NCBI RefSeq assembly: GCF_021018805.1
Contig: NC_086253.1
Coordinates: 33,729,583 to 33,793,582, forward strand
Length of the DNA stretch: 64,000 nt
Source: Prinia subflava
Lineage: Eukaryota; Chordata; Aves; Passeriformes; Cisticolidae
Reading direction: 5' to 3'
The notes below the pieces were generated by a model. It had not been told where the DNA came from. It did no database searches and saw nothing but the letters and a program-made list of their open reading frames with translations. The position numbers were made by a program, and so were the translations under genes. Every line of letters begins with the position of its first letter. Positions within the stretch are counted from its first letter, which is position 1. This document shows positions 1-12,300 of this stretch, piece by piece.

Positions 1-89
1 AGGAGTTACTCAACACTTTCTGGGAACAAATCATCAAAGTGTAAATGGAGTTCATTCTAACAGAGAATTAGACTCAAACATTTCAGATG

Positions 90-1140
90 AGCAGGATGTG
101 TTTAATGTGTCATCTTCATCCCTCAGTAGAAGGTAACAGAAGGAAGCTGAAATAGAGGGAAATCAGATTGGTCAAGCAGGACTTCCCTCTCATGAAGCTG
201 TGCTGGCTGGGACTGATGGCTGCATTGTCCTCCAGGTGTTTGTCAATATCTCCCAGATAGTCTTTCCCATGATTTTACCAGGCACTGACATGAGATTGAC
301 ATGCCTGTAGCTTCCAGGGTCCTCCTTCTTGCCCTTCTTGAAAATCAGAACAATATCACCCAGCTTCCAGTCCACTGGCATCTCTCTGTATTCCCAAAAC
401 CACTCAAAAATCAAGAGAAGTTTTGTGATGACATCAGCCAGCTCCTGAGAATTCTCAGATAAATCCTATCAGGCCCCATAGATTTTTAGGGATCCAGCTG
501 AAGCAGCAAATCCTGCATAATTTCAGGGTCAACTGGGAATTGACCATTTTTGAGATGAGCCCTGATCCCCCATCTCAAGGCACTGAAACCGCCTTGGTCC
601 ATCATCTGTGTTGAAGACAGAGGCAAAGAATGTGTGGAACACCTCTGCCTGGTCCTGTCCCTGTTTGGGAGGTGGCCATCCTCAAGCTGTAACAGACCAG
701 TGTTACTTTCCACTGCCTACTGCCATTAGTGTATTTGACAAAAACATTTTATTATCCCCCACAGTTCTGGGCTTCACCTCCAACTGAGCTTTGGCTGCAC
801 AAATTTTCTCTCTACAGAGGCAAGAAGCCACTCTCTGTTTTCTTCCCATGTCACCTGACCTTGCTTCCACTGGGCATTTTTCACCTTATTTCCAAGAGAA
901 GGTCCCTGTTCAGCCAAACTAGCCTTCTGCCTTGTCTGACTTCCAACATTTGGGAATTGTTGCCCTTGTGCTCTTAGGAGGTGATGTTTAAAAAGTGACC
1001 AGCATTGATGGATCGCAGCACCTGCAAAAACATTTTCCCAGGAGATTTCACTTACTAGTCCCCTGAGTAACCTGAAATCTGCTCTTCTCGTGTCCATTTT
1101 GTTGCAAGTACTTACAGACTGCAGCCTACGAGGTGAGTGC
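90..1140 (-). mobile_element. CR1 LINE fragment, ORF2 endonuclease-RT part, antisense
   Basis: Reading the minus strand gives CR1-type ORF2 protein in pieces. The segment from about 1097 down begins with an MDTRRADF-like motif and continues with WKQGQVTWEE. Further down come LLLQLDP, then WFWEYREMPVDWKLGDIVLIFKK, which is the reverse-transcriptase block found across avian CR1, ending in YRHVNLMSVPGKIM. Several frameshifts and stops separate the pieces, so it is dead. The 3' part of the element is missing. The exact outer ends are not clear from sequence alone, and the left end may continue to the start of the window. Confidence 0.85.
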
Positions 1141-2950
1141 TGAATTCCTTCTGTTCAGAAGTTGTTCAGTAGAGGAATAAATATGCATTTCTTTCCAATC
1201 TGTTAAGGAGATTAATTTATTCTTCATTAATCTGAAGGTGATTCACTGCTTTAATCAATGGAAATCTAATTGCTAAGCACTTACAGGAATAAATACTGAG
1301 TCTGAAGAGTTTCCTCCAACATTTTATCGTGCAAATGAATCATATATTTAAATAAGCAGCAGCGCTTTTCTCATTATAGCATGAAGTACAGCATTGCAAG
1401 ATATTATCTGAAGGAAAATATTCCCTGAGCCTTTATTAATGATGCTGGTTACACTGTCATGTAGTAGGCATATGAGATTTTATCCTGTCTTAGAGATGGT
1501 GTGTAGCTTTGCCTGTTGAGAGATACATACTTGTTAAAAAAAGAGGTAATAAGTCTCAAACCCATATCCGTCCATCTGCCAAGCTGTGCAGCAATTTGGT
1601 AGGCTAGAGCTGCACCTACCTGAAGTAATAGTGTTCTTTAATCATGTTTTATGATTAGAGCAGCTTCTTAACTTTCCAGTACGTTCTCACAGCTTGTCTT
1701 TTAGTCATGTTTGTAACACATTTTTCAGGAATATTTTCAGCAGAGATCTGCACACAGGCAGCAAGCTAAGAGCAAATGGCTGAGCACTTTCCAGAAACTG
1801 CATGACATATTTCAAGAGAGTGCTCCACTTGCTCTCGGGGAGGAAGCATCTGCTGAGCTTCTGGAGACAGGTGAGACTAGAACCCCCAAATTAGGAGAAG
1901 GGCATTCAGCCAGAATTATCAGCAATATATGATTTCCTAAAAGAGGGGAACAGATTACTTTTGGTAATAAAACAAGTTAGAAGACGTCATCAGTTTTGGC
2001 ACTCCTCAGAATTTTGTGGTAGCACAAGCAATACTTTAGTGAGAATGTTAACACTGAAATAAATATGTAAAATAGACATTACGTCTCAATAACTGTAAAT
2101 GCCTTTTCCTGTTCAATGTGCTTTTTAATCCACTTAAACATATGTAACTCTTTTTACAGTCTGCAGGCAACTTTTTAGGATCTACTAGAGGACCAGAAAG
2201 CCTGGAGCTTTGCCAAATAAAATAAAACACAGGCTGTGAAATGCTGTTTAACTGCAGAGAATAAAATTACTACTGCAGAGTAGTCTTAATAACACAATAA
2301 TAATTTATCAGCTAAACCACAGACTTCATGAGCTTCTTACAAACAGTTCTTTTCTGGGTTTTATTTTAAGAACAAAGGAAAATCAGATATTTTCTCAGAG
2401 GTTCAAAGTTGTACATCAGAGCTAATGAAGTCACTTAGTACTTCTCTCTTAGCATAGAACTATGAGTGTTGTAAGCAGGTTCACTGAAATGTGCACTGTC
2501 TCCAATCCATGATACAGAAGCAGGAGAATTCAGAAATTTCCAGATTAATTAGCCAGCAGAGACCACATGGAGGATTCAGTCCTACATGTCTACAAACATG
2601 TCTGTCTGTACTGTATATGACTTGTGTGTAAGCCCCTCACCTCATAAAAACCTTATGTTACTTAAAATAAGTGCAAACATATGAAGCAGCATAAGGGGAG
2701 AAGAGCTAATTAAAATAATTCTGGAAGATATTTCTAGGGTATTTTATCCATTGCTTAGAATTCCAATTAAAATTATGTGTCTTGTAAAGAGCTTCTGATA
2801 TCAGGGTCTTATCTGTACCTGAAAATTGGATGGTTTCCTTTTTTAAAAGGAGAAAAATATTTGTAAGAAAGAGATGTCCTTTGTAAGTTTTACAGTTTCT
2901 TTCAGAATGAAAGTTAGGATGTAAAACACATGCCTGCAGCTCAGTTATCA
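1141..2950. other. AT-rich intergenic DNA
   Basis: No recognisable coding region, RNA gene or repeat family was seen. Short open frames here are no longer than chance would give in AT-rich DNA. Confidence 0.6.
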
Positions 2951-3570
2951 AGGAATCATAAAATGGTTGGAAGGAACCTTTAAGTGTCATCTAGTCCAAC
3001 TCCCCTGCAATGACATCTTCAACAGAGCCCCATTCAATCTTACCTTGAATGTGGGACTGGACATCTACCACCTCTCTGTTCCTGTATTTCACCACCCTCA
3101 TCGTTAAAAATCTAAATATTCAGTCTGAATCTATGCTCTTAAAGTTTAAAACCATTACCCCTTGTCCTAGGACAACAGACCCTGCTAAAATATTTGTCCC
3201 CATCTTTATTAGAAGCCTCCTCTAGGTAGTGACAGGCCACAATCTGGTCGCCACAGAACTTTCTCTTCTCTAGGCTGAACAACTCCAACCCTTAGTCTTT
3301 CTTCATAAGAGATGTGCTCCAGCCCTCTGAGCATTGTTGTGGCTCTCCCCTACACTTGCTCCAACAGGTCCTCTTGTGCTGGGGACCTCAGAGCTGGATG
3401 CTCTGGGTTCCAGGTGGAGTCTCATGAGAGCAGAGCAGAGGGGCAGAATCCCCTCCCTTGCCCTGCTGCCCACACTGCTTTGGATGCAGCCCAGGACATG
3501 TTTGGCTTTCTGGGCTGCCAGTGCACATTGCCAGGTCGTGTCCAGCCACTCATCCACTGAGTTGTCTTTA
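2951..3570 (-). mobile_element. CR1 LINE 3' end, antisense
   Basis: The left edge carries the reverse complement of the typical avian CR1 tail (ATCATAAAATGGTTGGAAGG then a TCTAGTCCAACTCC block). Further right, minus-strand protein shows WQCALAAQKAKHVLGCIQSS and ILPLCSALMRLHLEP, the C-terminal part of CR1 ORF2. It is a 5'-truncated copy with frame damage, as most CR1 insertions are. Confidence 0.9.
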
Positions 3571-4401
3571 AATGTAATGTAATTCCATAAGCAGTTTAAT
3601 GAACAGGCTATACAGTTGCTTAAGTTGCTCCTCAGCCTGAGCAATATGGTTGTGGTCTGTTGAAGAACATGAATTTACGTGACCATTCTTATCCCAAATG
3701 TTGTCATACTCAATTACAGTTTTCTGATGGGAACACTGGGTTTCTTTTTTCCAAAACAACTGTCAGTATTTGATTCAGACCAACAAGCAAGCTTCTGAAT
3801 GAAAGAAAAACCAACACAGGGATGCAAGGACTAAAGTTTGATTTATTGGTGCCATTTGTGAGAGCAGAAAAGTATGATTCATTCAAAGCCTCTTCTATCA
3901 GATTGCTGATGTTTGCAACATTTCCATGCATGTTTATGAGGTGATCAAAATTTAAGTACTGTTTTCTAGAGGAGAGATTACTGATTTTATTTTAACATAA
4001 GAATTACCACAAGCTGCCATTATCATAACCAATGTATTTGGGATACTGCCATACAGTCTGCACATTGTTCTTGTAGAAGGATTTAGATTTGTGCCCAAGT
4101 ATATAAATTATAAAACATGCTTTAAGTTTCAGTTATTTCAGCAGATAAATATGTGGGCATACATGTTTTGTAGGTAAGATATCACAGATTTAAGAGCATA
4201 GTTTTCTTTTTCACTGAAACGAAATTCCTTTTAACAAACAATCTCTGGGATATGAGATTTGCCAAATAATTAATATTTTCTGAATCCTGCCCACAAAATG
4301 CTTTTTAGAAAGGCCATCAAGCTTTATGCTTTTGCTGTGCTTTAATCCCAGCTAACAACTAAGTATCACATGAATGCTCCATCACTCCACGCATTCCCCA
4401 T
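3571..4401. other. AT-rich intergenic DNA
   Basis: No gene or repeat recognised. Confidence 0.5.
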
Positions 4402-4406
4402 GGTGA

Positions 4407-5192
4407 TGTCTTGGTTTGAAAGACAGATACCTGCTAGGAAGGGGCAGGACCTCCCTAGAGATGGAGAATTCAAATCCCCTCCCTCCAAATTATTCCGATT
4501 AAAAAAATTTAAAGGAGCTTTCAGGAAGAGGTATGGGATAGGAATAACAGTTCTTTACTAGTATATATGACAAAACGACAAACAAACAACAACTACAGCA
4601 TCAATAATAAACAGAACCAAGAACCTTGAAGGCTTTCCTTTACAAAAGCCCAGAGCAGTTTGATCTCGGTGCCCCTGCAGGGCTCCGAGAGGCCGAGCTG
4701 GAAGGGAGGAGAGTCCTGGGCTGGTGGATGAGGTGAGGAGCTCTGCGCTGGCAGCTGGAGCAGCAGGGGTGTCCCGGCAGGGCTGGGCAGGGCAGGGCTA
4801 CAGAGTAGCAGGGGAACCTCAAAGCTCCGAAGGAGCAGCGGCGGTGGGGGGAGGCTGGAGAAAGCGAGCTCAGGATTCCCGGGTACACAGCAGATGATTG
4901 TAGATTTCCCAGGACGAGGCAGAGGCAGAGGGCAGCCTGACCGTCCTCCTCGGTGCTGAGAGCAAGAGTGCCTCCCCCTCCCCCAGATCTGTCTTTTTGC
5001 CTTTCCCAAAGCTCATCATCTCTCCCCTCTGAGGGACACTCCCAGGGACTCAGAAACAATAGGTGTAGCCTCGTGCTGCCATATCCCTCAAGTACCCCTT
5101 TTTGTTCTGACTAAGTAGTCATTAAGGTTTCTTGGAAACTTATGGGAAGAAATTCTGTGAGAAGAAAAAAAACCCAAATCTAACCCCCAACA
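4407..5192 (-). mobile_element. Solo retroviral LTR (ERVL-like, songbird type), copy 1
   Basis: A 786-bp block begins TGTCTTGGTTTG on the plus strand and ends CCCCCAACA, so on the minus strand it runs TGTTGGGGG to CAAGACA with TG...CA termini. It is flanked by a perfect 5-bp duplication GGTGA (4402-4406 and 5193-5197), the usual size for ERVL-class integration. An AGTAAA polyadenylation-like signal lies at 4559-4554 on the minus strand, about 150 bp before the 3' end. The same family recurs at 51718-52545. No internal retroviral genes are attached, so this is an LTR left by LTR-LTR recombination. Open frames inside it (for example 4593-5059) are not genes. Assignment to ERVL is from the duplication size and general recognition. 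Confidence 0.85.
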
Positions 5193-5689
5193 GGTGAGAA
5201 GAATAGTGAAAAAACCCCCAAAACTCGTGGGTTGAGATAAGAACAGTTGATGAATTGAAAAAGAATGAAATATACTACTAATAACAGTAATAATAAACAT
5301 AATTGTAGTGAAAAGGAGAGAGAGTAATAAACCCCAAGGACAAGAGGTGCAGAGTCCAATGGCTCACCACCAGCCTATCCATGACCAGCCATCAGTGGCC
5401 CTTGACCAACTACCCCTGGTTTATGTCCTGAGCATGACATTCCATGGTGTGTAATATCCCTTTGGCCAGTTCAGGTCAGCTCTCCTGGCCATTCTCCCTC
5501 ACAGCTTCTTGTGCACTTCATCACTGGCAGAGCCTGGGGCACTGAAAGTCCTTGACTTGGGGTAAGCACTGCTTGGCAACAACCAAACATTGGTGTGTTA
5601 TCAACATCATTCTCATACTGAATTAAAAACACAGCACCACAGCAGCTACCAGGAAACAAATGAACTCCATCCCAGCTGAAGCCAGAACA
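5193..5689 (-). mobile_element. Fragment of a second, unrelated avian LTR
   Basis: The sequence from the AACTCGTGGGTTGAGATAAG segment to the TATCAACATCATTCTC segment resembles a common avian ERV LTR read in reverse. On the minus strand it starts TGTTCTGGCTTCAGCTGGGA, close to the familiar TGTGCTGGTTTTGGCTGGGA start of that LTR. The left end stops at the solo LTR 4407-5192, so the older LTR was either the insertion site or already truncated there. It has no coding potential. Family assignment is from memory of the sequence type and needs a RepeatMasker check. Confidence 0.6.
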
Positions 5690-6066
5690 GCTCAAAGTAT
5701 CAGTCAAGAACAGAAATCCAAGTGAATGTTCTCATAAAAACAAATAGTGTTTAACTAGTTCTTCATTTTAATGTGTGAGATTGCTGCCTGCGCTGAAATA
5801 TCCATCTCCTCTGAATTCAAAGGGAGTTCTGTTCTGACAGGAACTTTGCCTCTTCTAATTCTCAGCACAAATGTGTGAAGTTGCAGCTTTAACTCTGATC
5901 CCAGTTGTAATCATTGTTCATCCGGTGTATTTATGTGCATTTTAAGAAAAATATAGCAACCTGCAGGTTCTTTCATTTTTGGTCGTTACCTTTAGCAGTA
6001 ATTGCTGGTCTCTGGAGTGTGCATTATCCACCAGAGGGAGCTGAAAGCAAGAGCAGGTCTGATTTT

Positions 6067-6330
6067 CATAGGCTCATACAATAATTTTGGTTGGAAAAGA
6101 CCTTTAAGATCACAGAGTCCAACCATTAACCCAAGTCCATCATTAAGCCCTTATGTCCCTAAGTGTCACAGCTACATGTCTTTTAAATAACTCCAGGGAT
6201 GGTGAGTCTACCTTTTCCCTGGGCAGCCTGTGCCAATTCTTGGCAGCCCTTTTGGTGAAGAATTTTTTCCCAAAATCCAATCTGCCATCTTCTGGAGCAA
6301 CTTTCAATACCCAGGAGGTTGCCAGGTGAA
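6067..6330 (-). mobile_element. CR1 LINE 3' end, antisense, short
   Basis: The block starts with CATAGGCTCATACAATAATT and TTTTGGTTGGAAAAGACCTT, the reversed CR1 tail with the TCCAACCATTAACCCA box, followed by the GGGCAGCCTGTGCCAATTCT segment typical of CR1 3' ends in this orientation. Only a few hundred bases remain. Confidence 0.85.
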
Positions 6331-9300
6331 AGTCATCTCTTACGCTTCACAGAGCTTTGGATTTGGGCATTTGTCCTCAAGTTAGCTTGAGAGCAGATGG
6401 TGACCAGGTAGGAAATAAGTTTGCCTCCTTAAGCTAAGTTATTACCTCTTTTGGGAACCCTCACTTCAGTGTCAAAGCAAGCAAAGCAAAACCTTGTGAT
6501 GTACAGGTCATCATTCTTTGGTTTTTATGTATGTTCTTGTAACATGAATAAAGACACCAGAATTGTACAAAATAGGAATGACTGAGAATAAACTAGTCAT
6601 CCCTAAGAAAATTAGGCCAGGTAGAATAAAATAGGGATAGGTTCTCCTAGTCCTTGAAAGGAAATCTCTCAAAATTCTTGACTACAAACTGTATGCCAGT
6701 AATGACATGGGCAATGAAGCAGAAACTCCTTGGGGTGTTTATTTTTGCTAAACAGTTGGTAAAGGTGAAAGGGGATTTCTTGTTCTAGTTCGTTAAATCA
6801 TAAGATCAATTTGTATTTCATCAAAAAATAAATATTCCTTTGACTTACAGTATGGGAGGAGTGCTGGTCCTTGTGGACACATGAGCTTATTTCAACACAT
6901 TTCCTTCTGCACTTGGAAGAAGTCATCCACAGATAAGTAACCAGATGTTGAGACAGAGATTAACAGCTGAGAGATGGTAAAGAACAGCTTCTTATACCAT
7001 TTCTGAGTTGTAGCTGACCACACAAACAAAAACAGTCTTTAGAAAGAGGTGGAGTTGATTTCTTTATACCACAAAAGGCAGGAAAACTCACATAGCTAAT
7101 TATAGCTGAGCAATTAGATACAAAGCTAGTTCCTACTGCCTCTATGCTACTTGCTCAACTCATTTGTAATTTTCAGTGCCTTGGCATCCTTTGACTTCTG
7201 CAAAATGGTTAATCTGTTGGTCATGAGACTTGTGACTGACAGGAGACAGAAACTTCCCTAGGCAGTAGTTAAATTTGCTTTCTACACCACCAATTATGGT
7301 TTAACAGCTTCTTAGACTTCCTAAGGGATTTTTTTTCAGTTTCAAAATCTCGTCTTGCAAAAATGGTAAGTCTCATCAAATAACCTTAGTTTCAGCTCAG
7401 ATTTCTGTTCCTTGATAGTATTTTGTCATGTCCTTTAAAGGAAGGTACAAGATCGTTTATATCAAATTGCTGTCTAATGGACTTTGCTTAGTGGCTTCCT
7501 CCATTAGAGGTTGCCTTATATACTGGAGGTTTTAATATATTTTTTTTTTAATGTCTAACTTAGGAAGGGCTCATTATCCATTTTTTCAGCATTTCAGAGA
7601 GGAGGACTTATTACTGTATTTATTTTGCTTATGAATTTAGTTAATAATAGGATAACTTGTTGGGACTTTTAATAGGTATTTTCCAACATTTCAATGGGAA
7701 TGAATCTGTCAAATGTAGAAAATAAAAAGAGAAAGGTAAAAATTTAAAAAATATTAGCAGGAGACTCATTAATTTCAAAACCAAAACAAAGCTTAAATTA
7801 TGCAGTTTACAGTTGTGTCTTTCAGCAGTGGCTGTTGGATAAATTACACATACTTTGTATGTCCACTTAAGGATTTTCTTAATTAAAGAAAATGGAGAGA
7901 AAATTCCACAACACCTTTGGAAGACATGGTATGTTATATAATAATTTCTTTCAGAAGTTATCTAGCTATAAAATGACCCTTCACTTCGCTTTTTTAGGGG
8001 TTTTCTTATTACTTTTTATGCTCTTCCTAATTATTTCTGACAGCTTTTTACTTCTCTCTCTGCACTTCATTTCTGCTGTCATTTCAATCTCTGTTTCTAT
8101 TCTCTCTCTTGTTTGGATTTATTTTTTTCTTTTGCTTTGCGTGTGGGTTAAATTTTCACATTCTCTGTTTTCTTATTTGATTTCCCTTCCCCTTAGAATT
8201 TTATTGCCTCATACTTCATTCTGAGGTCAGGAAAAGGAAAGGAATACATGCCAGCTACCAACTCAGGGAATGTACTCAGCTCTATAGCTTTTTTTTTTTT
8301 TTTATTTCAAGGTTTTGATCTGATGGACGCATGCCAGATGCTTCATGAAATACTTATTTCTTCAGCAGATACTACTATACACAGGAATTGCTCCATACTT
8401 ACATCAGGAAATTCAGTGAAAGATTGTATTCTATGTGTTTCTAGACTGGTAGAAAATGTTTTTCACCACTGAGAATTCAGGATTAAAAAGTTCCTCTTCA
8501 TAACTCAACTGAATATCAGCCTTCCAACATTATCTTTTTGAGAAGTCAGGTCTGTTAATAATTTCTTTATACTTACTCCATCATTGCTCCATATAATTGA
8601 TATATTGTCATTATATAAACCAAATTCAAATTTATAAGGGATTCCAGGGATAAATTTTGTAGGTTTGAGTTCTCTCATCTCTTCAGCAACCTTCTATATC
8701 TTCCACTAAAAAACTGCTACTCAAGTACTTCTTCCAGACATAATTTGAAGAGCATTCTTTCCTGGTTTGATACACCAATCTGGCATGCAGCTTTATGTTT
8801 GTTGACATTGTCAGACTGAATTTTCTGAGAACTAGATTTGTGCTAATGCAGTGCAGGAGTGTTCTCTCAGTTGGCGTCATATTCCCAGTGTCAGCTGGGG
8901 GTTCATTATAAATCTTTACTGTAGTCATGTAACAAATTGATGTTTCCTAAGGGTAGCCACTTCTATAGCATATAATGCTAGGAAAGGATGGTCATAATTA
9001 CTTATGCAATATGCTTGACAGGACTTGAATGATGAGGACAAGTGTCTGCCACTCACATTAATTTGATTTTTCAAATATCACTGGCAATAATCTATACATC
9101 AAAGACAGCAATAATTTGCAAAACTAAATCCGGGAGTTAATTGCTAGGAGTTAAGACAAAGTGTTAGAAAGAAAATGGATGAAAAAGGAAGGAAGCAATA
9201 GACCATACATACAAGAGTTTGTAAAGGGAATCATCTAAAGTGTCTGCTGGTCCTTATTCAGTCCTGTTTTTTGTGACTGTAACATCTGAAGTATATAAAA

Positions 9301-12300
9301 CTAGACTTGCAGATGGTGATGACACTCAGAGGACAGCAAATCATAATGAACACTGCATCTAGATTCAGTGCAGGCAGATACAGATGGGACAAAATATTTT
9401 GAAAATAACAAAATCAAACCACATTAAAAATCCCAACTACCATACATGACTATCTTTTATAGCATTAAAATGTGCAGTTAACTAGAATATTGAGCAATGT
9501 GATAGTTTTTATTCCTGAACTGTCACTGCCAGAGTAGTCCTCCCCTTCCCAGTCATGTCATAGTTGGTATGAAAAGTCCACATCTGGCTGCATCAGAGCA
9601 TGTGGGGGTTATTCTAAACCTTGCTCATCTGGTTGATTCTGACAGTATAGAGCTGACATTGCCACATAACTCTTGCAGTGGGTTGAGCACATACACATCT
9701 GGAAACAGTTCAGTCTTCCTTGTATATGCACTTAAGTCTTCAGGTCTTATTTAGTGTTGTGATACATTACGGCTACAGGTATGGTTTTTTCTTTTTAATT
9801 AACTTTTCTTTTGTACAGAAAGAGAAAACAAGCCTGGGTATTCAGTGTTGGCAAAGGAGATATGGGATTAAAGTGATATGTTGGGATTCTGCGGCCGCTG
9901 TTCAGGGAGAAGCTGTAACTAATGACTACTTCCCTGTGATCTTTAGCTAATAAATGTTTAGAAACTTTATTCTTGCTTCCTCAGAAAAGGAAGTTGTCCC
10001 CGATTTTAAAAAATATTTTGGCAGTGGCCCATGAGGTCTTCAAGAGTATCTTTTCTAAATTCTTCTTGAGTTTTTGAAAACCACACTGGAAACCTGTCGA
10101 CAACTTTAGGTGTCTTAATTCTTCCCAAAAGTCTGGACTTTTACGCACATTTTTTTCATCCAGGTGTGTTTTTTCTGAAGGCAGGAGATTTCAGCTTTTT
10201 CACACATCCATTAAACCTTCCAGATTCTGGTACTTGCATCCTATCACGCCCACCAGTTGCTCCAAGAGCAAATCCTGTATTACTCCATTACTTTCAGAAG
10301 TGCCAGCAGGGCTGCCTTCACTTTACCCTGACATAAGTTTGACCCTAAAATATTCTTGATAGAGCATGCTTTCTTTTCAAATAGTCCTAGAAAGTTTAAA
10401 ACAATTGCTGTTATAAAGTGCCTCCCTCCTGCTATGAATAGCTGGAGGGAGTCACTGCTGTTCCTTACAAAGCAGCAAGTGGAACCTTTCAGTGTTAGCA
10501 CCTCTGTCTACTCTCACACTCTTCAGGGTTGCTGCAATGACTTTATTTGCACCTGCTTCATTAATCATCTGGGCTATCAGCTCATGGCATTAATCCATGT
10601 TGCAGACAGTACTGAGATAATAATGTGGAATGTGAAGAGCACAGGCATATGGCCCAGTTACTTTCAGTTCTCCCTGGAGGTGAGTGGTTTCATTTCTGTT
10701 GCCATATCTTAATAAAGGAGAATTGTTTCTTTGGATTTGATTGATTTCTGAAAGGATCATGCAAATGGAAATTTCAAACTATTGCTATTGTCGTTCCATA
10801 TTCTATTTCAGTAATCTCTTCTACTTTACCATGGTACATTATTTAATTTCCCACCATTTCACATTAACATCTGTAACAAAGTTGCAATGAAAACCACCAT
10901 GCTATTTGATTAATGAAATTTATACCAAATGAGCTGAATGCTCTGGAATAAATCATGTGAGAAAGGAGATGGGCTTAAGTTGTGAATAGGTGTATTCATG
11001 CAAGAATGTACTCATTGTGAGAATACAACAGATATGAACCAAATTTAATGTGGATTTTTGGTGGAATTTTAAGATAATTTAAATTAAGTTCCAAATGTTA
11101 GGAATGCTTCTTATCAATGAAATGTATTCTAATCCTAAAAATCTCCACATTCTAGAAACAAGGTATGCTTTTCAGTGCTGACTTCAAGCTTCTGTTTCTA
11201 TCTCAATAGTTTACCAGTAAAATGAATACTGATATCAAAGATCTATAATTGAATTTACATTTAGATCTTCTAATAAATAATAAGAGATTAATTTGTGTAT
11301 TTGGTGGCACTACAGTCATAAAACCATGGCATGTTTTAAAAAATGCCCTGTGTGTCTTGGCTCAGAAAAGCTTACCTGGAAACATTCCTTCTGAACACAG
11401 CTTTTGTTGTAAGACAGTTGAAGACAGAAAGTTTTGCTGATTTCTACTTTCTCTATAAGCCAAATTACATCAGGCTTTACACATAGTGGTCAGCACCCTG
11501 TATTTCACTTAGAAAGTGAAATGTTCACCACTGCAAACATTGGTGTACCTGGCTTTTATGTACTTACCAAAAAGGTGTACAGCAAAATTCAGGTAGACTC
11601 TTAAGCAAACTCCCAAGGTAGTCCCAGTAGAACAACTACAGACACATGTTAAATGCAGAATATCCTATTCCTGTGCTACAAATGCTGGTTTTTTCAGTTT
11701 AACCTCAAATTTGTACGTGTTTCTCCTGAACTTCTTCGTTTATCTTTTTGTGATGGAGAGATTACCTTCAAATGGAACTTGGTTGAAAAGATCAATAACC
11801 AGGCAAAAAGCACAAATGGAATTTGAGAAATTGTGACTACACCAAATTGTTCCAGGCAAGTTCAAGATACATCAGTATTTGATGTTCAAACATTGCCTTC
11901 CTTTCAGATAAGGACAGGTAGCTGACAAGACCACATGAAAAGCATGATATTGCCTTTGAAAACATGACGGAAACCTTTAAAGAGTGGTTTTGCTAAAAAG
12001 GACACACAAGAGGTACTACTTTCTGCAATTTCTGCCTAAATTGCCTTGCCTGTTTACACACTGCAATGGGATTCAGAACTTACGTAGATTAACACAATGC
12101 TGAGCATTGCTGAAATCATCTCCTTTAAAAGCAAGTTGAACATAAAGCATTAGCCAAAGGACTCATCCTTGCAGCACCCTGATGTGGTGACTTTTTTAGG
12201 CCATGTCTTAGCCAAATTATAGCAAAAAAAAAGGATTTTTTTCTTAATTAGGAAAGCTCAGAACTCCAAAAGTGAACTCCTGATGCCCACTGTTTTCAGT

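Noticed and set aside
4593..5059. 138- and 139-codon frames
   Set aside because: They lie wholly in the solo LTR; the matching frames recur in the second copy at 51996-52402. No viral domain.
7892..8224. 110-codon frame that looks like a membrane protein
   Set aside because: Hydrophobicity comes from a T-rich strand; no conserved features and no splice context.
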